Of a stretch of DNA of 64,000 nucleotides, positions 41,421 through 51,200 are shown piece by piece. A program made the position numbers and the translations under genes. The notes beneath the pieces are model-generated. The model ran no database searches. It was given only the letters and a program-made list of their open reading frames with translations, and was not told the DNA's origin. The stretch is from assembly GCA_017305135.1 (NCBI GenBank), contig JAFKNA010000016.1, positions 23,486 to 87,485 of the forward strand. Direction: 5' to 3'. The number at the start of each line of letters is the position of its first letter. The first letter of the stretch is position 1. The stretch comes from Lysobacterales bacterium (GTDB lineage: Bacteria > Pseudomonadota > Gammaproteobacteria > Xanthomonadales > Rhodanobacteraceae).

Positions 41421-42768
41421 CCGGAATCCACGCCGCAGCGAAGGCGAACAGGCTCGCCACGCAGGGCCAGCCGAGATAGCGAAGCTCCGCCGACGGCGCC
41501 AGCAGCGCGAGCGTCAGCCCGTAGAGCCAGGCGCTGGCAAGGAGCAGCAGCGCCAGGCGGCCGCGTGGCTCCCGGCGGCGGCGCAGCGCGACCGGCAGGA
41601 CGGCCAGGCCTGCCAACAGGTAAGGCCAGGCCGCCAGCGCGGGGGTGGCGCGGAGGGCGCCGGCAGCCTGCAGCAGCCAGCGGTGCAGGGCCGTGCCATT
41701 GCCGGGCGGCCGCGGCTCGTCGCCATAGCGTGCCCATCCCGGTGCGAACACGAGTTCCACCGGCCAGTCCGCCCCATGGGTGCCGACGAGGTTCCGCGTC
41801 AGCCGCCAGCGATGCCCCAGCCAGGCGGCCGGCTCGTGCAACACGGCGCCGATCCACGCGGCGCGCAGGACGGCGAACTCTTCTGGCCTGAAGGCGTCGA
41901 ATGGCGCCCGCATGCCGTGCCGGGTGCCGTGCAGCATCGGCAGGTTGCTCCAGTCGCGAAAGGCCGCGGCGAGTTCGGCGACCTCGAGGCCCGGGCCGAT
42001 CATGAACTCGGGCAGCAGCATGCGCCCGCGTGCCACCGAAACGGCGGCCAGGTCGTACTGGGCCAGCGAGGGCCAGAGCGGGATGCGGCGATCGACGAGG
42101 CCATCCAGCGAACGCACCATGCCGACGGTGGCAAGCACGATCGCGAGCGCCGGCAGGACGGCCTGCCGGGGACTCATGGAAGGTCGCAATCGGCGCCCGG
42201 CGAGCCAGGTCCACCAGGCGAGGAAGGGCAGCACGGCGAGCAGCGCGTTGTGGCAGAGCGCCGCCGCATACAGGAGCGCCGGAAGCGCCGCCGCCAGCGG
42301 CAGCGAACGCCGCGACGAAGCCGCCAGCGCCAGCATCCCGGTGGCGAACACCAGCGACGAGAAGAGGCCGACGTCGGTCCACACATGGCCGCGCAGCAGC
42401 CACGCGACCGGCGCCAGGGCCAGCACAAGCACGACGGCCGCCGCATGCGCGAAGCGCCAGCGGAGGGCCAGCGCCGCCGCGCCACAGCCGGTCCAGAACA
42501 GAGCCGAATGGAAGGCCAGCAGCAGCCCCGGCCCGCCGCCGAGCGCGCCGCAGGCCTTGAGCGCGAGCACGAAGGCGGGCGGCACGATGGTGGTGGAGGC
42601 TCCGCCCTGCGCCTGCCACCACGCATAGGCCGCGTCGAAGGACACCTGCCCGGGCCACCACGCGTACAGGTCGAGCGCGAACGCGGCCGCACACAATGCG
42701 AATACGCCGGCCACGCGCGAGGGGCTGACGGGAGCCGGAAGGAAGTGCGGCGAATCCATGGCGCGCAT
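41377..42768 (-). CDS. Polytopic membrane protein of unknown function
   Basis: 463 aa with about 9-11 hydrophobic segments, so an inner-membrane protein. No family recognised with certainty. The N-terminal region has YAWWPGQVSFDAAYAWWQ just after the first helix; a PGQ-S-D motif in such a place occurs in several GT-C-like or lipid-linked-sugar membrane proteins, so a glycosyltransferase-type role is possible but unproven. A large soluble loop lies between about residues 230 and 370 (RDWSNLPMLHGTRHGMR). The start is uncertain: ATGs at 42768 and 42759 both fit. Divergent from cca, convergent and overlapping with the SDR gene. Confidence 0.75.
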   Translation of the reverse strand: MRAMDSPHFLPAPVSPSRVAGVFALCAAAFALDLYAWWPGQVSFDAAYAWWQAQGGASTTIVPPAFVLALKACGALGGGPGLLLAFHSALFWTGCGAAALALRWRFAHAAAVVLVLALAPVAWLLRGHVWTDVGLFSSLVFATGMLALAASSRRSLPLAAALPALLYAAALCHNALLAVLPFLAWWTWLAGRRLRPSMSPRQAVLPALAIVLATVGMVRSLDGLVDRRIPLWPSLAQYDLAAVSVARGRMLLPEFMIGPGLEVAELAAAFRDWSNLPMLHGTRHGMRAPFDAFRPEEFAVLRAAWIGAVLHEPAAWLGHRWRLTRNLVGTHGADWPVELVFAPGWARYGDEPRPPGNGTALHRWLLQAAGALRATPALAAWPYLLAGLAVLPVALRRRREPRGRLALLLLASAWLYGLTLALLAPSAELRYLGWPCVASLFAFAAAWIPVNAAAVPPGPAGAA

Positions 42769-42890
42769 GGTAGCGGCACCCGCACGCCCACCGACCGCCG
42801 CTTGCACATCCCGGCGCGCCCGCGCACCCTGCGTCGTGGGGTGGCAGACATGCCTCTCCGAATCCCCGGTCCCGATCCCAAGCCCTGCTC

Positions 42891-44150
42891 ATGGACATCT
42901 ATCTCGTCGGCGGCGCGGTCCGCGACAAGCTGCTCGGCCTCACCGTCGCCGATCGCGATTACGTGGTCGTGGGGGCGACGCCGGAAGCGATGCGCGCACA
43001 GGGTTTCAAGTCCGTCGGCAAGGACTTCCCGGTCTTCCTGCATCCGGAAACGGGCGAGGAATATGCGTTGGCGCGGACAGAGCGCAAGACCGGGCGCGGC
43101 TATCACGGCTTCGCCTTCGATGCCGATCCGGCAGTCACCCTGGAGCAGGATCTCGAACGGCGCGACCTCACCATCAATGCCATGGCGGAGGCGCCGGACG
43201 GCGCCATCGTCGATCCCTTCGGCGGCCAGGCGGATCTCGCCAAGCGCCTGTTGCGTCACGTCTCATCGGCCTTCGTCGAGGACCCGGTGCGGGTCCTCCG
43301 CGTGGCGCGCTTCGCCGCCCGCTACGCGCCGCTCGGCTTCACCGTGGCGGATGAAACCCTGCAGCTGATGCGCGAGATGGTCGCCGAGGGCGAGGTCGGC
43401 CACCTCGTGCCCGAGCGCGTCTGGGCGGAAACCCGCAAGGCGCTGGCCGAACCCGCGCCCTCCGCGTTCCTGCGCAGCCTGCGCGCCTGCGGCGCGCTTG
43501 CCGTGGTGTTCCCGGAGGTCGACGCGCTTTACGGCGTGCCGCAGCGCGCCGAGTTCCATCCCGAGGTCGACACCGGCGCGCACGTGGAACTGGTGCTCGA
43601 CGCGGCGGCGCGGATCGCGCCGGGCGACGACCTGGTCGGCTGGTGCGCCCTCACCCACGACCTCGGCAAGGCGCTCACCCCGGCCGACGTGCTGCCGCGC
43701 CACATCGGCCACGAGCACCGCGGCCTGGAACCGCTGCGCGCCCTGTCGGCGCGCCTCAGGGTGCCGGCCGAGCATGCCGCGCTGGCGGCGCTGGTCTGCG
43801 AGTTCCACCTCAACGCCCACCGCGCGCTGGAACTGCGCCCGCAGACCGTGCTGGAGCTGCTGGAGCGGCTCGACAGCCTGCGCCGCCCGGAACGGCTGGA
43901 GCGCTTCCTGGCCGCCTGCACCGCCGACAAGCGCGGCCGGCTCGGCCATGTCGTCGCCCCCTATCCGCAAGCGGACTACCTGCGCCAGGCCCACGCCGCC
44001 GCGCGGCGGATCGACGCCACGCCGTTCGTCGCCGACGGCCTCGCCGGCCCGGCGATCGGCGAGGCCATGCGCAAGGCGCGCGTGGCCGCGATCCGCGAAG
44101 TACGCCACTCGTTGCGAGTGGATCAGGGAAGCGCTGATCGGGTTTCCTGA
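42891..44150 (+). CDS. cca: CCA tRNA nucleotidyltransferase with HD domain
   Basis: Adds or repairs the 3' CCA of tRNAs, 419 aa, cytoplasmic. It starts with [16 protein letters not shown]; catalytic Asp21 and Asp23 are in [19 protein letters not shown] and [15 protein letters not shown] are the conserved class II head and neck segments. A C-terminal HD phosphohydrolase domain ([24 protein letters not shown]) is intact, as in E. coli-type enzymes with 2',3'-cyclic phosphodiesterase activity. A repeat element with a hairpin follows the stop. Confidence 0.96.
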   Translation: MDIYLVGGAVRDKLLGLTVADRDYVVVGATPEAMRAQGFKSVGKDFPVFLHPETGEEYALARTERKTGRGYHGFAFDADPAVTLEQDLERRDLTINAMAEAPDGAIVDPFGGQADLAKRLLRHVSSAFVEDPVRVLRVARFAARYAPLGFTVADETLQLMREMVAEGEVGHLVPERVWAETRKALAEPAPSAFLRSLRACGALAVVFPEVDALYGVPQRAEFHPEVDTGAHVELVLDAAARIAPGDDLVGWCALTHDLGKALTPADVLPRHIGHEHRGLEPLRALSARLRVPAEHAALAALVCEFHLNAHRALELRPQTVLELLERLDSLRRPERLERFLAACTADKRGRLGHVVAPYPQADYLRQAHAAARRIDATPFVADGLAGPAIGEAMRKARVAAIREVRHSLRVDQGSADRVS

Positions 44151-44212
44151 CGTCATGCCCGCGAAAGCGGGCATCCATTGAAAACAGCCACTTGGTTCCC
44201 GCGGGAATGATG
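44151..44212. repeat. REP-like palindromic element after cca
   Basis: The stretch contains GCCCGCGAAAGCGGGC, a 6-bp stem with a GAAA tetraloop, flanked by CGTCAT and ATCCATTG, and at 44196-44207 the 12-bp palindrome TTCCCGCGGGAA. The same arrangement recurs at 56703-56848. It fills the 79-bp gap between convergent cca and the MidA-like gene and may end both transcripts. Such elements are common in intergenic regions of Lysobacterales and pseudomonads. Confidence 0.8.
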
Positions 44213-44229
44213 ATGGGTTCGGACCTCCC

Positions 44230-45462
44230 CTACAGCCGGCGCGACAGGTCGAACGCACGCAGCCCCGGCAGAGGATCTTCCACCCCGCGCGCGAAGGCGA
44301 TGGCCTGGAAGCGCTCGCCCATGTCGCCGGGCAGGGTCAGGCGCTTGGCTTCGGCGACGACGCGCAGGCGTTCGGGTTCGGGCAGCGCGCCGGCCTCCTC
44401 GAGCAGGGCCGGCAGTCCGCTCGCCAGCAGGAACTGGCCCTGCGGCGCATAACCGACGAAATCGAAGCCCGCGCCAGTGCCCGCTTCCGCCATGGCGGTG
44501 AAGTCGACGAAGGCGGTGATGTCGCAAAGGCCCGGCCAGAGCAGCGGGTCGGCGTGGGCGCGGTGCCGGTAATGACAGACCAGGGTGCCATCGCTCCGTT
44601 CCGGCAGGTAGTACTCGTGGCGCGGATAGCCGTAGTCGACGAACAGCGCGGCGCCGGCGTCGAGCGAGCCGAGCACCGCCTGCATCCAGTAGGGGAGCTG
44701 GGGCAGCACCTCGGAGCGATAGCCGTCCGCGAAGCTCGTGCCGAGGCTGCGTTCCAGGTGGCGCACCGCGCCCGTCACCAGCAGGTCGGCCGGCCGCTCC
44801 ACCCGCACCAGCTCCGCGCCGTCGAGGCCGATGCATTCCTCCATCACCTCGCCCTCCTGCAGCGTGAAGCGCGTGGCCGGCAGGGCATCGATGACCTCGT
44901 TGGCGAACAGCACGCCGCGCCAGTCCCGTTCCGGCGGGCGCAGGATCCATTCCATGCGCGCGGCGAGCTCCGGCGGCAATTCGGCCTCGGCGCGCTGCTG
45001 CTGGCGCTGGCGCAGGTCCGCGCTCGGCTCCAGCACCCGATAGCGGCGCGGCAGGGCATCGCGGGCGGCGAACTCACGCAGCGCGGCGATGGCGAAGGCG
45101 CCGCTGCCGCCGCCCAGCTCCAGGAAGTCCGCCTCGGCGCCGAGCTCGACCAGCGTCGGCGCCAGCGCCGCGGCGATGCAGCGCGCGAACAGCGAGCCCA
45201 GTTCCGGTGCGGTGACGAAGTCGCCGGCGGCGCCGAACTTGGTGCGACCGGCGCTGTAGTAGCCGAGGCCCGGCGCATACAGGGCCAGCTCCATGTAGCG
45301 CGAGAACGGCACCGGTCCTGCGGCACGGATCTCGTTGCCGATCAGGGCGGCCAGTTCGGCGGAGTGGGCCCGCTCGTCGGGTCCGGGTTCTGGAAGCTGG
45401 GCGTTCAAGCTGGTCGTGCGCGCGCTTCTGCGGCACTCTCCGGAAAAGGGGAAATGCAGCAT
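44230..45462 (-). CDS. MidA/NDUFAF7-like SAM-dependent methyltransferase
   Basis: 410 aa, class I methyltransferase of the DUF185/MidA family, whose human member NDUFAF7 methylates an Arg of complex I. Conserved motifs: GPVPFSRYMELALYAPGLGYY, FGAAGDFVTAPELG, FLELGGGSGAFA (SAM loop) and LFANEVIDALPATRF. ALFVDYGYPRHEYY and the C-terminal AIAFARGV agree with the family. The substrate in bacteria is not established. It starts just downstream of the divergent folM; the first dozen residues are not conserved and a later start is possible. Confidence 0.9.
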   Translation of the reverse strand: MLHFPFSGECRRSARTTSLNAQLPEPGPDERAHSAELAALIGNEIRAAGPVPFSRYMELALYAPGLGYYSAGRTKFGAAGDFVTAPELGSLFARCIAAALAPTLVELGAEADFLELGGGSGAFAIAALREFAARDALPRRYRVLEPSADLRQRQQQRAEAELPPELAARMEWILRPPERDWRGVLFANEVIDALPATRFTLQEGEVMEECIGLDGAELVRVERPADLLVTGAVRHLERSLGTSFADGYRSEVLPQLPYWMQAVLGSLDAGAALFVDYGYPRHEYYLPERSDGTLVCHYRHRAHADPLLWPGLCDITAFVDFTAMAEAGTGAGFDFVGYAPQGQFLLASGLPALLEEAGALPEPERLRVVAEAKRLTLPGDMGERFQAIAFARGVEDPLPGLRAFDLSRRL

Positions 45463-45485
45463 AACCCCGACGGAGGAGCCGGCGA

Positions 45486-46232
45486 ATGATCAACCCGAGC
45501 GATCGACCCGTGGTGCTGGTCACCGGCGCGGCCCGTCGCATCGGCGCCGCCATCGCGCGCGCCCTGCACGCGGCGGGCTTCGACCTGGCGCTGCACTGCC
45601 GGAGCTCGCGCGCGGAGCTGGACGCGCTTCGCGGCGAACTCGAAGCGTCGCGCCCGGGCAGCACGCTCGATCTGCAGGCCGATCTCGCCCATGCCGAGGC
45701 TGCGCCGGTACTGGTGGCGGACACGCTGCGCCGCTTCGGACGGCTGGACGGCCTGGTCAACAACGCCTCGGCCTTCCATCCGACCCCGCTCGGCGAGATC
45801 ACGCCGCAGGACTGGGATGCGCTGTTCGCCGTCAATGCGCGCGCGCCGCTGCTCCTCGCCCAGGCGGCGGCCGACGCCCTGCGCGGCACGCGCGGCGCCA
45901 TCGTCAACCTGGTCGACATCTACGCCGAGCGGCCGCTGCCCGGCTACAGCGTGTACGCGATGAGCAAGGCGGCGCTCACCGCGGCGACGCTCGCCCTCGC
46001 CGGCGAGCTGGCGCCGGAGGTGCGCGTGAACGGCATCGCCCCCGGCGCGGTGCTCTGGCCGGAGTCCGGCAAGGACGAGACCGCGCGCGCGGACATCCTG
46101 GCGCGTACGCCGCTGGCCCGCACCGGCGAACCCGCCGACATCGCCGGCACGGTGCTGTGGCTGCTCCGCGACGCCCGCTTCGTGACCGGGCAGGTCATCC
46201 GCGTCGATGGCGGGCGCACGCTGCCGATCTGA
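45486..46232 (+). CDS. folM: Pteridine reductase / dihydromonapterin reductase (FolM-like SDR)
   Basis: NADPH-dependent SDR of 248 aa. The coenzyme loop is TGAARRIG, whose RRIG form is typical of pteridine reductases, rather than TGxxxGIG. NNAS, a Ser-region VDIYAERP, and Tyr157/Lys161 in YAMSK complete the active site. LARTGEPADIAGTVLWLL and TGQVIRVDGG are family features. GGAGGA lies about 9 nt before the ATG. folB and folK lie close by on the other strand, which supports a pterin substrate. Confidence 0.88.
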   Translation: MINPSDRPVVLVTGAARRIGAAIARALHAAGFDLALHCRSSRAELDALRGELEASRPGSTLDLQADLAHAEAAPVLVADTLRRFGRLDGLVNNASAFHPTPLGEITPQDWDALFAVNARAPLLLAQAAADALRGTRGAIVNLVDIYAERPLPGYSVYAMSKAALTAATLALAGELAPEVRVNGIAPGAVLWPESGKDETARADILARTPLARTGEPADIAGTVLWLLRDARFVTGQVIRVDGGRTLPI

Positions 46233-46261
46233 GCCGGCAGCGCGTGGCCCGGCCGCCGCGG

Positions 46262-47104
46262 CTACGCCTTGAGCCGGAACGCGTCCGCGGCGAGTTCGTT
46301 GCCGAAGCCGAGGCCGGCATCGCCCGTTTCCGCGTAACGGTGCAGCGCCGCGGCATAGATGCCCTGCAGCGCCGATTGCACCAGGACCAGCAGCATCAGC
46401 CCGGCGGTGGCGAGAACGGCGGTCGCGACCGCGAGCGCGGCATGGCCGGTCACCGCCAGGGCAATGACAGCGGCCACTCCGGCCATCGCCCAGATCATGA
46501 TGACCAGCCCGAACACCAGGCCGAGACCGCCATTGCCGATCAGATTCTCGCCCCATGTGCGCCTGAGATGCTCGGTGCTGCGCCTGATGGCGTCCACCGG
46601 CCCCAGGTTTTCGTTGACCAGCACCGGCACCACGAGGAATGTGGCGACGGTCCAGGCAAGGCCAAGCAACCCGGCGATCCAGCGGCCGAGGAAGCCGACC
46701 CGCTCCTGGATCGCACGCAGGACAAGGCCGACGGTCGCGGCGATCGCGGCGTAGCCGAGGATCGGGCGCCAGTGGGCAGCGGCGATGCGCAGCGCGTCGC
46801 GCACGCCGGGCGCAGCGCCGTCCAGCCGGATGCGCGCCGCCGCCACCAGCGCCGCATTGAAGAAGAAGATGACGAAGTACTGCACCAGGTAGAAGACGAA
46901 CAGCAGCGGCCAGGCCCACGCCGGCGCGGCGTCCCCCTCGACATCCTGCAGTACGCCGCTGAAGGCGAGCGGCACCAGGAAACTGGCAGCCACGATGATG
47001 AGCGCCAGCGTCGAGAGCAGCGGGAACACCATCAGCTTGCGATCCGAGCGCAGCACCGCCGCACTCGCCTTCACCAGCGCCCAACTGCGTGCAAAGCGTC
47101 CCAT
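46262..47104 (-). CDS. DUF6159 family membrane protein
   Basis: 280 aa with six or seven hydrophobic segments. It starts MGRFARSWALVKASAAVLR, the signature of this uncharacterised family, followed by DRKLMVFPLLSTLALI. WTVATFLVVPVLVNENLGP is a conserved mid-region element. The start is supported by GGGGGAGAAGG just upstream; a longer start would add 13 residues. It follows folK by 41 bp on the same strand, so it is probably part of the folB-folK transcript. Function is unknown; a link with folate genes is only positional. Confidence 0.85.
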   Translation of the reverse strand: MGRFARSWALVKASAAVLRSDRKLMVFPLLSTLALIIVAASFLVPLAFSGVLQDVEGDAAPAWAWPLLFVFYLVQYFVIFFFNAALVAAARIRLDGAAPGVRDALRIAAAHWRPILGYAAIAATVGLVLRAIQERVGFLGRWIAGLLGLAWTVATFLVVPVLVNENLGPVDAIRRSTEHLRRTWGENLIGNGGLGLVFGLVIMIWAMAGVAAVIALAVTGHAALAVATAVLATAGLMLLVLVQSALQGIYAAALHRYAETGDAGLGFGNELAADAFRLKA

Positions 47105-47145
47105 GGCCTTCTCCCCCAGCGGCATGAGCCTGCCTTGTAGCATCG

Positions 47146-47691
47146 TCAGGCCCAGGGGTCGAGCGCCACCGTTTCGTAATCAGCCAGTGCGGCGGGCGAA
47201 GCGGCGCGCAGTTCCGCCAGCGTGCGTCCGGAGCGCGGCTCGCGCAGGTCCGGCGCAAGGTCGGCCAGCGGCTTCAGGACGAAGGCTTCGGCCAGTTCCC
47301 GGCGCGGGATCTGCAGGTGCCCGGGTCCGTCCATGATGAGGTCTCCGAACAGCACGATATCGACGTCGAGGGTGCGGCTGGAGAACCGCGGCACGTCGCG
47401 GCGCCGGCCGTGGCGATCTTCCAGCGCATGCAGCCAGCGGTCGAGCGCGGGCGGATCGAGGTCGCTCTCGAGCCCGACGGCAAGATTCAGGAAATCCGGC
47501 CCGTCGAAACCGACCGCGGAAAAGCGGTACACCGGCGACACGCGCAATGCGCCGAAGCGCTGGCGGAGTTCGGCGAGGGCGGCGCGAAGGTGCCGCTCCG
47601 GCTCGAGGTTCGAGCCGAGGCTGAGCCAGGCGGTGCCGCGCTCCGCGATCGGGGTTCTGGGCAAGGCGGCGCCCGCGTCGGCTCCACTCAA
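47146..47691 (-). CDS. folK: 2-amino-4-hydroxy-6-hydroxymethyldihydropteridine pyrophosphokinase
   Basis: Transfers pyrophosphate from ATP to the pterin in folate synthesis, 181 aa. WLSLGSNLEPERHL and SPVYRFSAVGFDGPDFLN mark the N-terminal half; the catalytic block is SRTLDVDIVLFGD with Asp-x-Asp metal ligands, followed by IPRRELAEAFVLKPL. The start is a TTG whose bases overlap the folB stop (TTGA); no ATG lies nearby that would retain the fold. The two N-terminal dozens of residues are not conserved. Confidence 0.94.
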   Translation of the reverse strand: MSGADAGAALPRTPIAERGTAWLSLGSNLEPERHLRAALAELRQRFGALRVSPVYRFSAVGFDGPDFLNLAVGLESDLDPPALDRWLHALEDRHGRRRDVPRFSSRTLDVDIVLFGDLIMDGPGHLQIPRRELAEAFVLKPLADLAPDLREPRSGRTLAELRAASPAALADYETVALDPWA

Positions 47692-48044
47692 GGCGTCGTG
47701 CCGCGTTCGATGATGACGCCGACGGCGCGCGAGCCGGTGACGGCGCCCGGCTTGGAGAGCTTCAGGCGCAACCAGGTGACGCCGAACTCCTCGCGGATGA
47801 TAGCCGCGCAGCGCTCGGCCAGCGTCTCCACCAGTTCGAAGCGCGAGTCGCCGACGAAGGCGATCAGGCGCTTGGCGACCGCCTTGTAGTCGAGGGTGTC
47901 GGCAATGCGGTCGCTCGCCGCCGGCCGGGTGTTGTCGAAGGCCATCTCAAGGTCCAGCGCCACGATTTGGGGCGTGCTGCGCTCCCAGTCATAGATGCCG
48001 ATGATGGTCTCGATGCGGAGATCTTCGATGAATACGCGGTCCAT
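47688..48044 (-). CDS. folB: Dihydroneopterin aldolase
   Basis: Cleaves dihydroneopterin to 6-hydroxymethyldihydropterin, one step before FolK; 118 aa. MDRVFIEDLRIETIIGIYDWER is the family's N-terminal pattern (written here in part), with LDYKAVAKRLIAF, LVETLAERCAAII and LRLKLSKPGAV giving the catalytic Tyr, Glu and Lys. A TACAAT -10-like sequence on the minus strand (48074-48079) precedes it without a clear -35. Followed by folK with a 4-nt overlap. Confidence 0.94.
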   Translation of the reverse strand: MDRVFIEDLRIETIIGIYDWERSTPQIVALDLEMAFDNTRPAASDRIADTLDYKAVAKRLIAFVGDSRFELVETLAERCAAIIREEFGVTWLRLKLSKPGAVTGSRAVGVIIERGTTP

Positions 48045-48247
48045 CTCGGAAAGCTGCGACGATCGGACCGTCGATTGTAGCCATCCGGAACGGGCACGGC
48101 GCGCGCTGCAATGCAGCAAACGAAGTGCTCGCAACGGCGGATTCGCTTCGGTACAGTCGGCGGGCGCCTGCCGTCGAGTGGGTCCGCCTCCGGCGCGGGT
48201 CGGTGCATATCCGCAGCCGCTTCCTCCTGCTGATCCTGGGGTAACAC

Positions 48248-51200
48248 GTGAACCTGAATATCCTGACCTTGGCCCGGCGGCTCGCGCTCGCCGTCTGCCT
48301 CACCGGGTCGGCCTTCGCATGGGCCGGGCCGACCGAAGCGTTCTGGCATGACCTTGCCGCGCGCAGCCCTGCCGCCGGCGCCCCGCAGCCGGCCGAGTTC
48401 CGCCTGATGTCGCTGGACCGCACGGCCGCCGCAAACCATCTCCGCGACGCCTTCCACCAGGGCATCGCGGTCGAGATCGCACTCCCGGAGCCCAATGGCG
48501 GCTTCACCGACTTCCTCATCACCAATTCGGGCACGCTGCCGCCGGAGCTGCAGGCGAAGTACCCGGACATCCTGAGCTTCAAGGGCAAGGATGCGCAGGG
48601 CCGCCGGGTGCGCGTGGACGTGTCGCCGCTCGGCTTCCAGGCCATGGTGTTCGATCCCGCCGGCGTGTGGGTGGTGCGTCCGGAAACCTTCGGCAGCGGC
48701 GATGCGCATCTCGTGTTCCGCCGCAGCGAGCTCCAGGTGCCGGGCGGCACCGGCACCTGCGAGGTGCACGACAGCCACGTCGATCCGAGCGGGCTGAACC
48801 TCAGCGGCCATGACGAGCCGATGACGCAGACCGGCGTCACGCATCGGCTGTACCGCACCGCCGTGGCGGCCAACAACCGCTACATCGCCGCCGTCGGCGG
48901 CGGTACCGTGGCCGGCGGTCTGGCGGCAACCACCACCGCCATGAACCGCGTCACCGAGGTCTACGAATACGAGATGTCGATCCAGCTCACGCTGGTGCCG
49001 AACAACGACCTCCTGATGTTCCCCGACGCCGCCAACGACCCGTTCTCCAGCAACGGCACCGGCGTCATCAACAACAGCACCAGCATCATCAACAGCTTCA
49101 TCGGCGAGGCGAGCTACGACATCGGCCACGTCTTCACCACCGGCAGCGGCGGCGTGGCCGGCCTGCGCGTGGTCTGCGGCGGAGCCAAGGCGCGCGGCAC
49201 CACCGGCCTGCCCAACCCGACCGGCGACGCCTTCTACATCGACTTCGTGGCGCACGAGATGGGCCACCAGTTCGGCGGCAACCATCCATTCAACGGTTCG
49301 CTCGGCAACTGCTCGGGCGGCAACCGCAACGGCTCCACCGCCTACGAGCCGGGCAGCGGCTCCACCATCCAGAGCTACGCCGGCATCTGCTCGGGGGACG
49401 ACCTGCAACCGCATTCCGATCCGTTCTTCCACGCGATCAGCCTGCAGGAAATCACCAACTTCACGGAAAACACGTCCACCGGCGGTTCCTGCTCGGCCAA
49501 CACGCCCAATCCGAACCGGGCGCCGGTGATCGACACCGCAAGCCTCACCACCGGTTACACCATCCCGGCGCGCACGCCCTTCTTCATGAGCGGCGTCGCC
49601 AGCGATCCGGACGGCGATGCCGTGAAGTACTCATGGGAGGAATGGGATCTCGGCCCGCAGGCGCCGCTCAGTGCCGGCGACAACGGCAGCAGCCCGATCT
49701 TCCGCAGCTGGCCTCCCAAGGATACCGGCGTGCGCCTGTTCCCCACGCTCTCGACCATCCTCGGCGGGCCGGCACTCAAGGGCGAGACCCTGCCGACGAC
49801 GAATCGCACGCTCAAGTTCCGCCTCACCGCGCGCGACCTGGTGGACGGCAATGGCGCCAGCCAGAGCAGCGACGTGTCGATCACCGTCAACAACACCGCC
49901 GGCCCGTTCAAGGTGAACACGCCGGCGGCGGGCGCGAGCTGGGGCGCGGGCCAGAGCCAGAGCGTCACCTGGGACGTGGCCGGCACCAACGCGGCGCCGA
50001 TCAGCTGCGCCAGCGTCGACATCGACCTTTCTTCCGATGGCGGCAATACCTGGAGCGCGTCGCTGGCCAGCAACGTGCCGAACTCGGGCAACGCGATCAT
50101 CGTGGTGCCTTCCGTCACCACCAGCCAGGCGCGCGTGCGGGTCAGTTGTGCCAACAACATCTTCTTCAACGTTTCGCCGGCCAACTTCAGCATCACGCCC
50201 GGAACGGGCAGCTACACCGTCGGTGGCACCGTCAGCGGACTTCTCGGCTCGGGTCTCTCACTCAAGCTCAACGGCGACGCTGCCCTGCCCATCGCCGGCA
50301 ATGGCGCTTTCACCTTCCCCACCACGCTCGCCGCGGGTTCGGTCTACTCGGTAACCGTGGCGACGCAGCCAACGGCGCCCGCGCAGGTCTGCACCGTCAG
50401 CAACGGAAGCGGCACGATCGGCACCGGCAATGTCACCAATGTGCAGGTGAACTGCGCCGCGCAGACCTCGTTCCGCGTCGGCGGCACGGTGATGAACCTC
50501 ACCGGCACGGGCCTCAAGCTCCGCCTCAACAGCGGCTCGAACCTGGCGGTGAACAGCAATGGGCCGTTCCAGTTCACCACTCCGCTCGCCGATGGCGATG
50601 CCTACACGGTGAGCATCACCGCGCAGCCGGCCGGCCAGACCTGCGTGGTGCAGAACGGCAGCGGCACGATCGCCGGCGCCAACGTTACCGACGTGGTGGT
50701 GGACTGCAACGCGCCGGTCGCCACCTACACCGTCGGCGGCACGGTCAGCGGCCTCGCCGGTGACGGCCTCGCCCTGATGCTGAACGGCAGCACCAGCCTG
50801 CCGGTCTCCGCGAACGGTTCCTTCGTCTTCCCCGGTGGCCTGCCCGGCGGCGCGTCCTACGCCGTCACCGTCGCGACCCAGCCGACCGGCCCGACGCAGA
50901 CCTGCAGCGTCGCCAACGGCAGCGGCACGATCGGCAGCGCGAACGTCACCGACGTCGCGGTGACCTGCGTCAGCGAGGCCGACGACGTCATCTTCGCCGA
51001 CGGCTTCGACGCGGGCGAACTCGCCTGCGCGCCGCAGCAGCTGTTCCAGGATCCGAGCTTCGAGGCGACGGTCGATTACGAGAATCCGTACTGGGACAGC
51101 GATGACAGCCTCGGTGGCACCTCGTTCTGCGACGACGCCTGCGACGATGGCGGCACCTTCGTCGCGCGCACCGGCGAGTGGTTCGTGTGGATGGGCGGCT

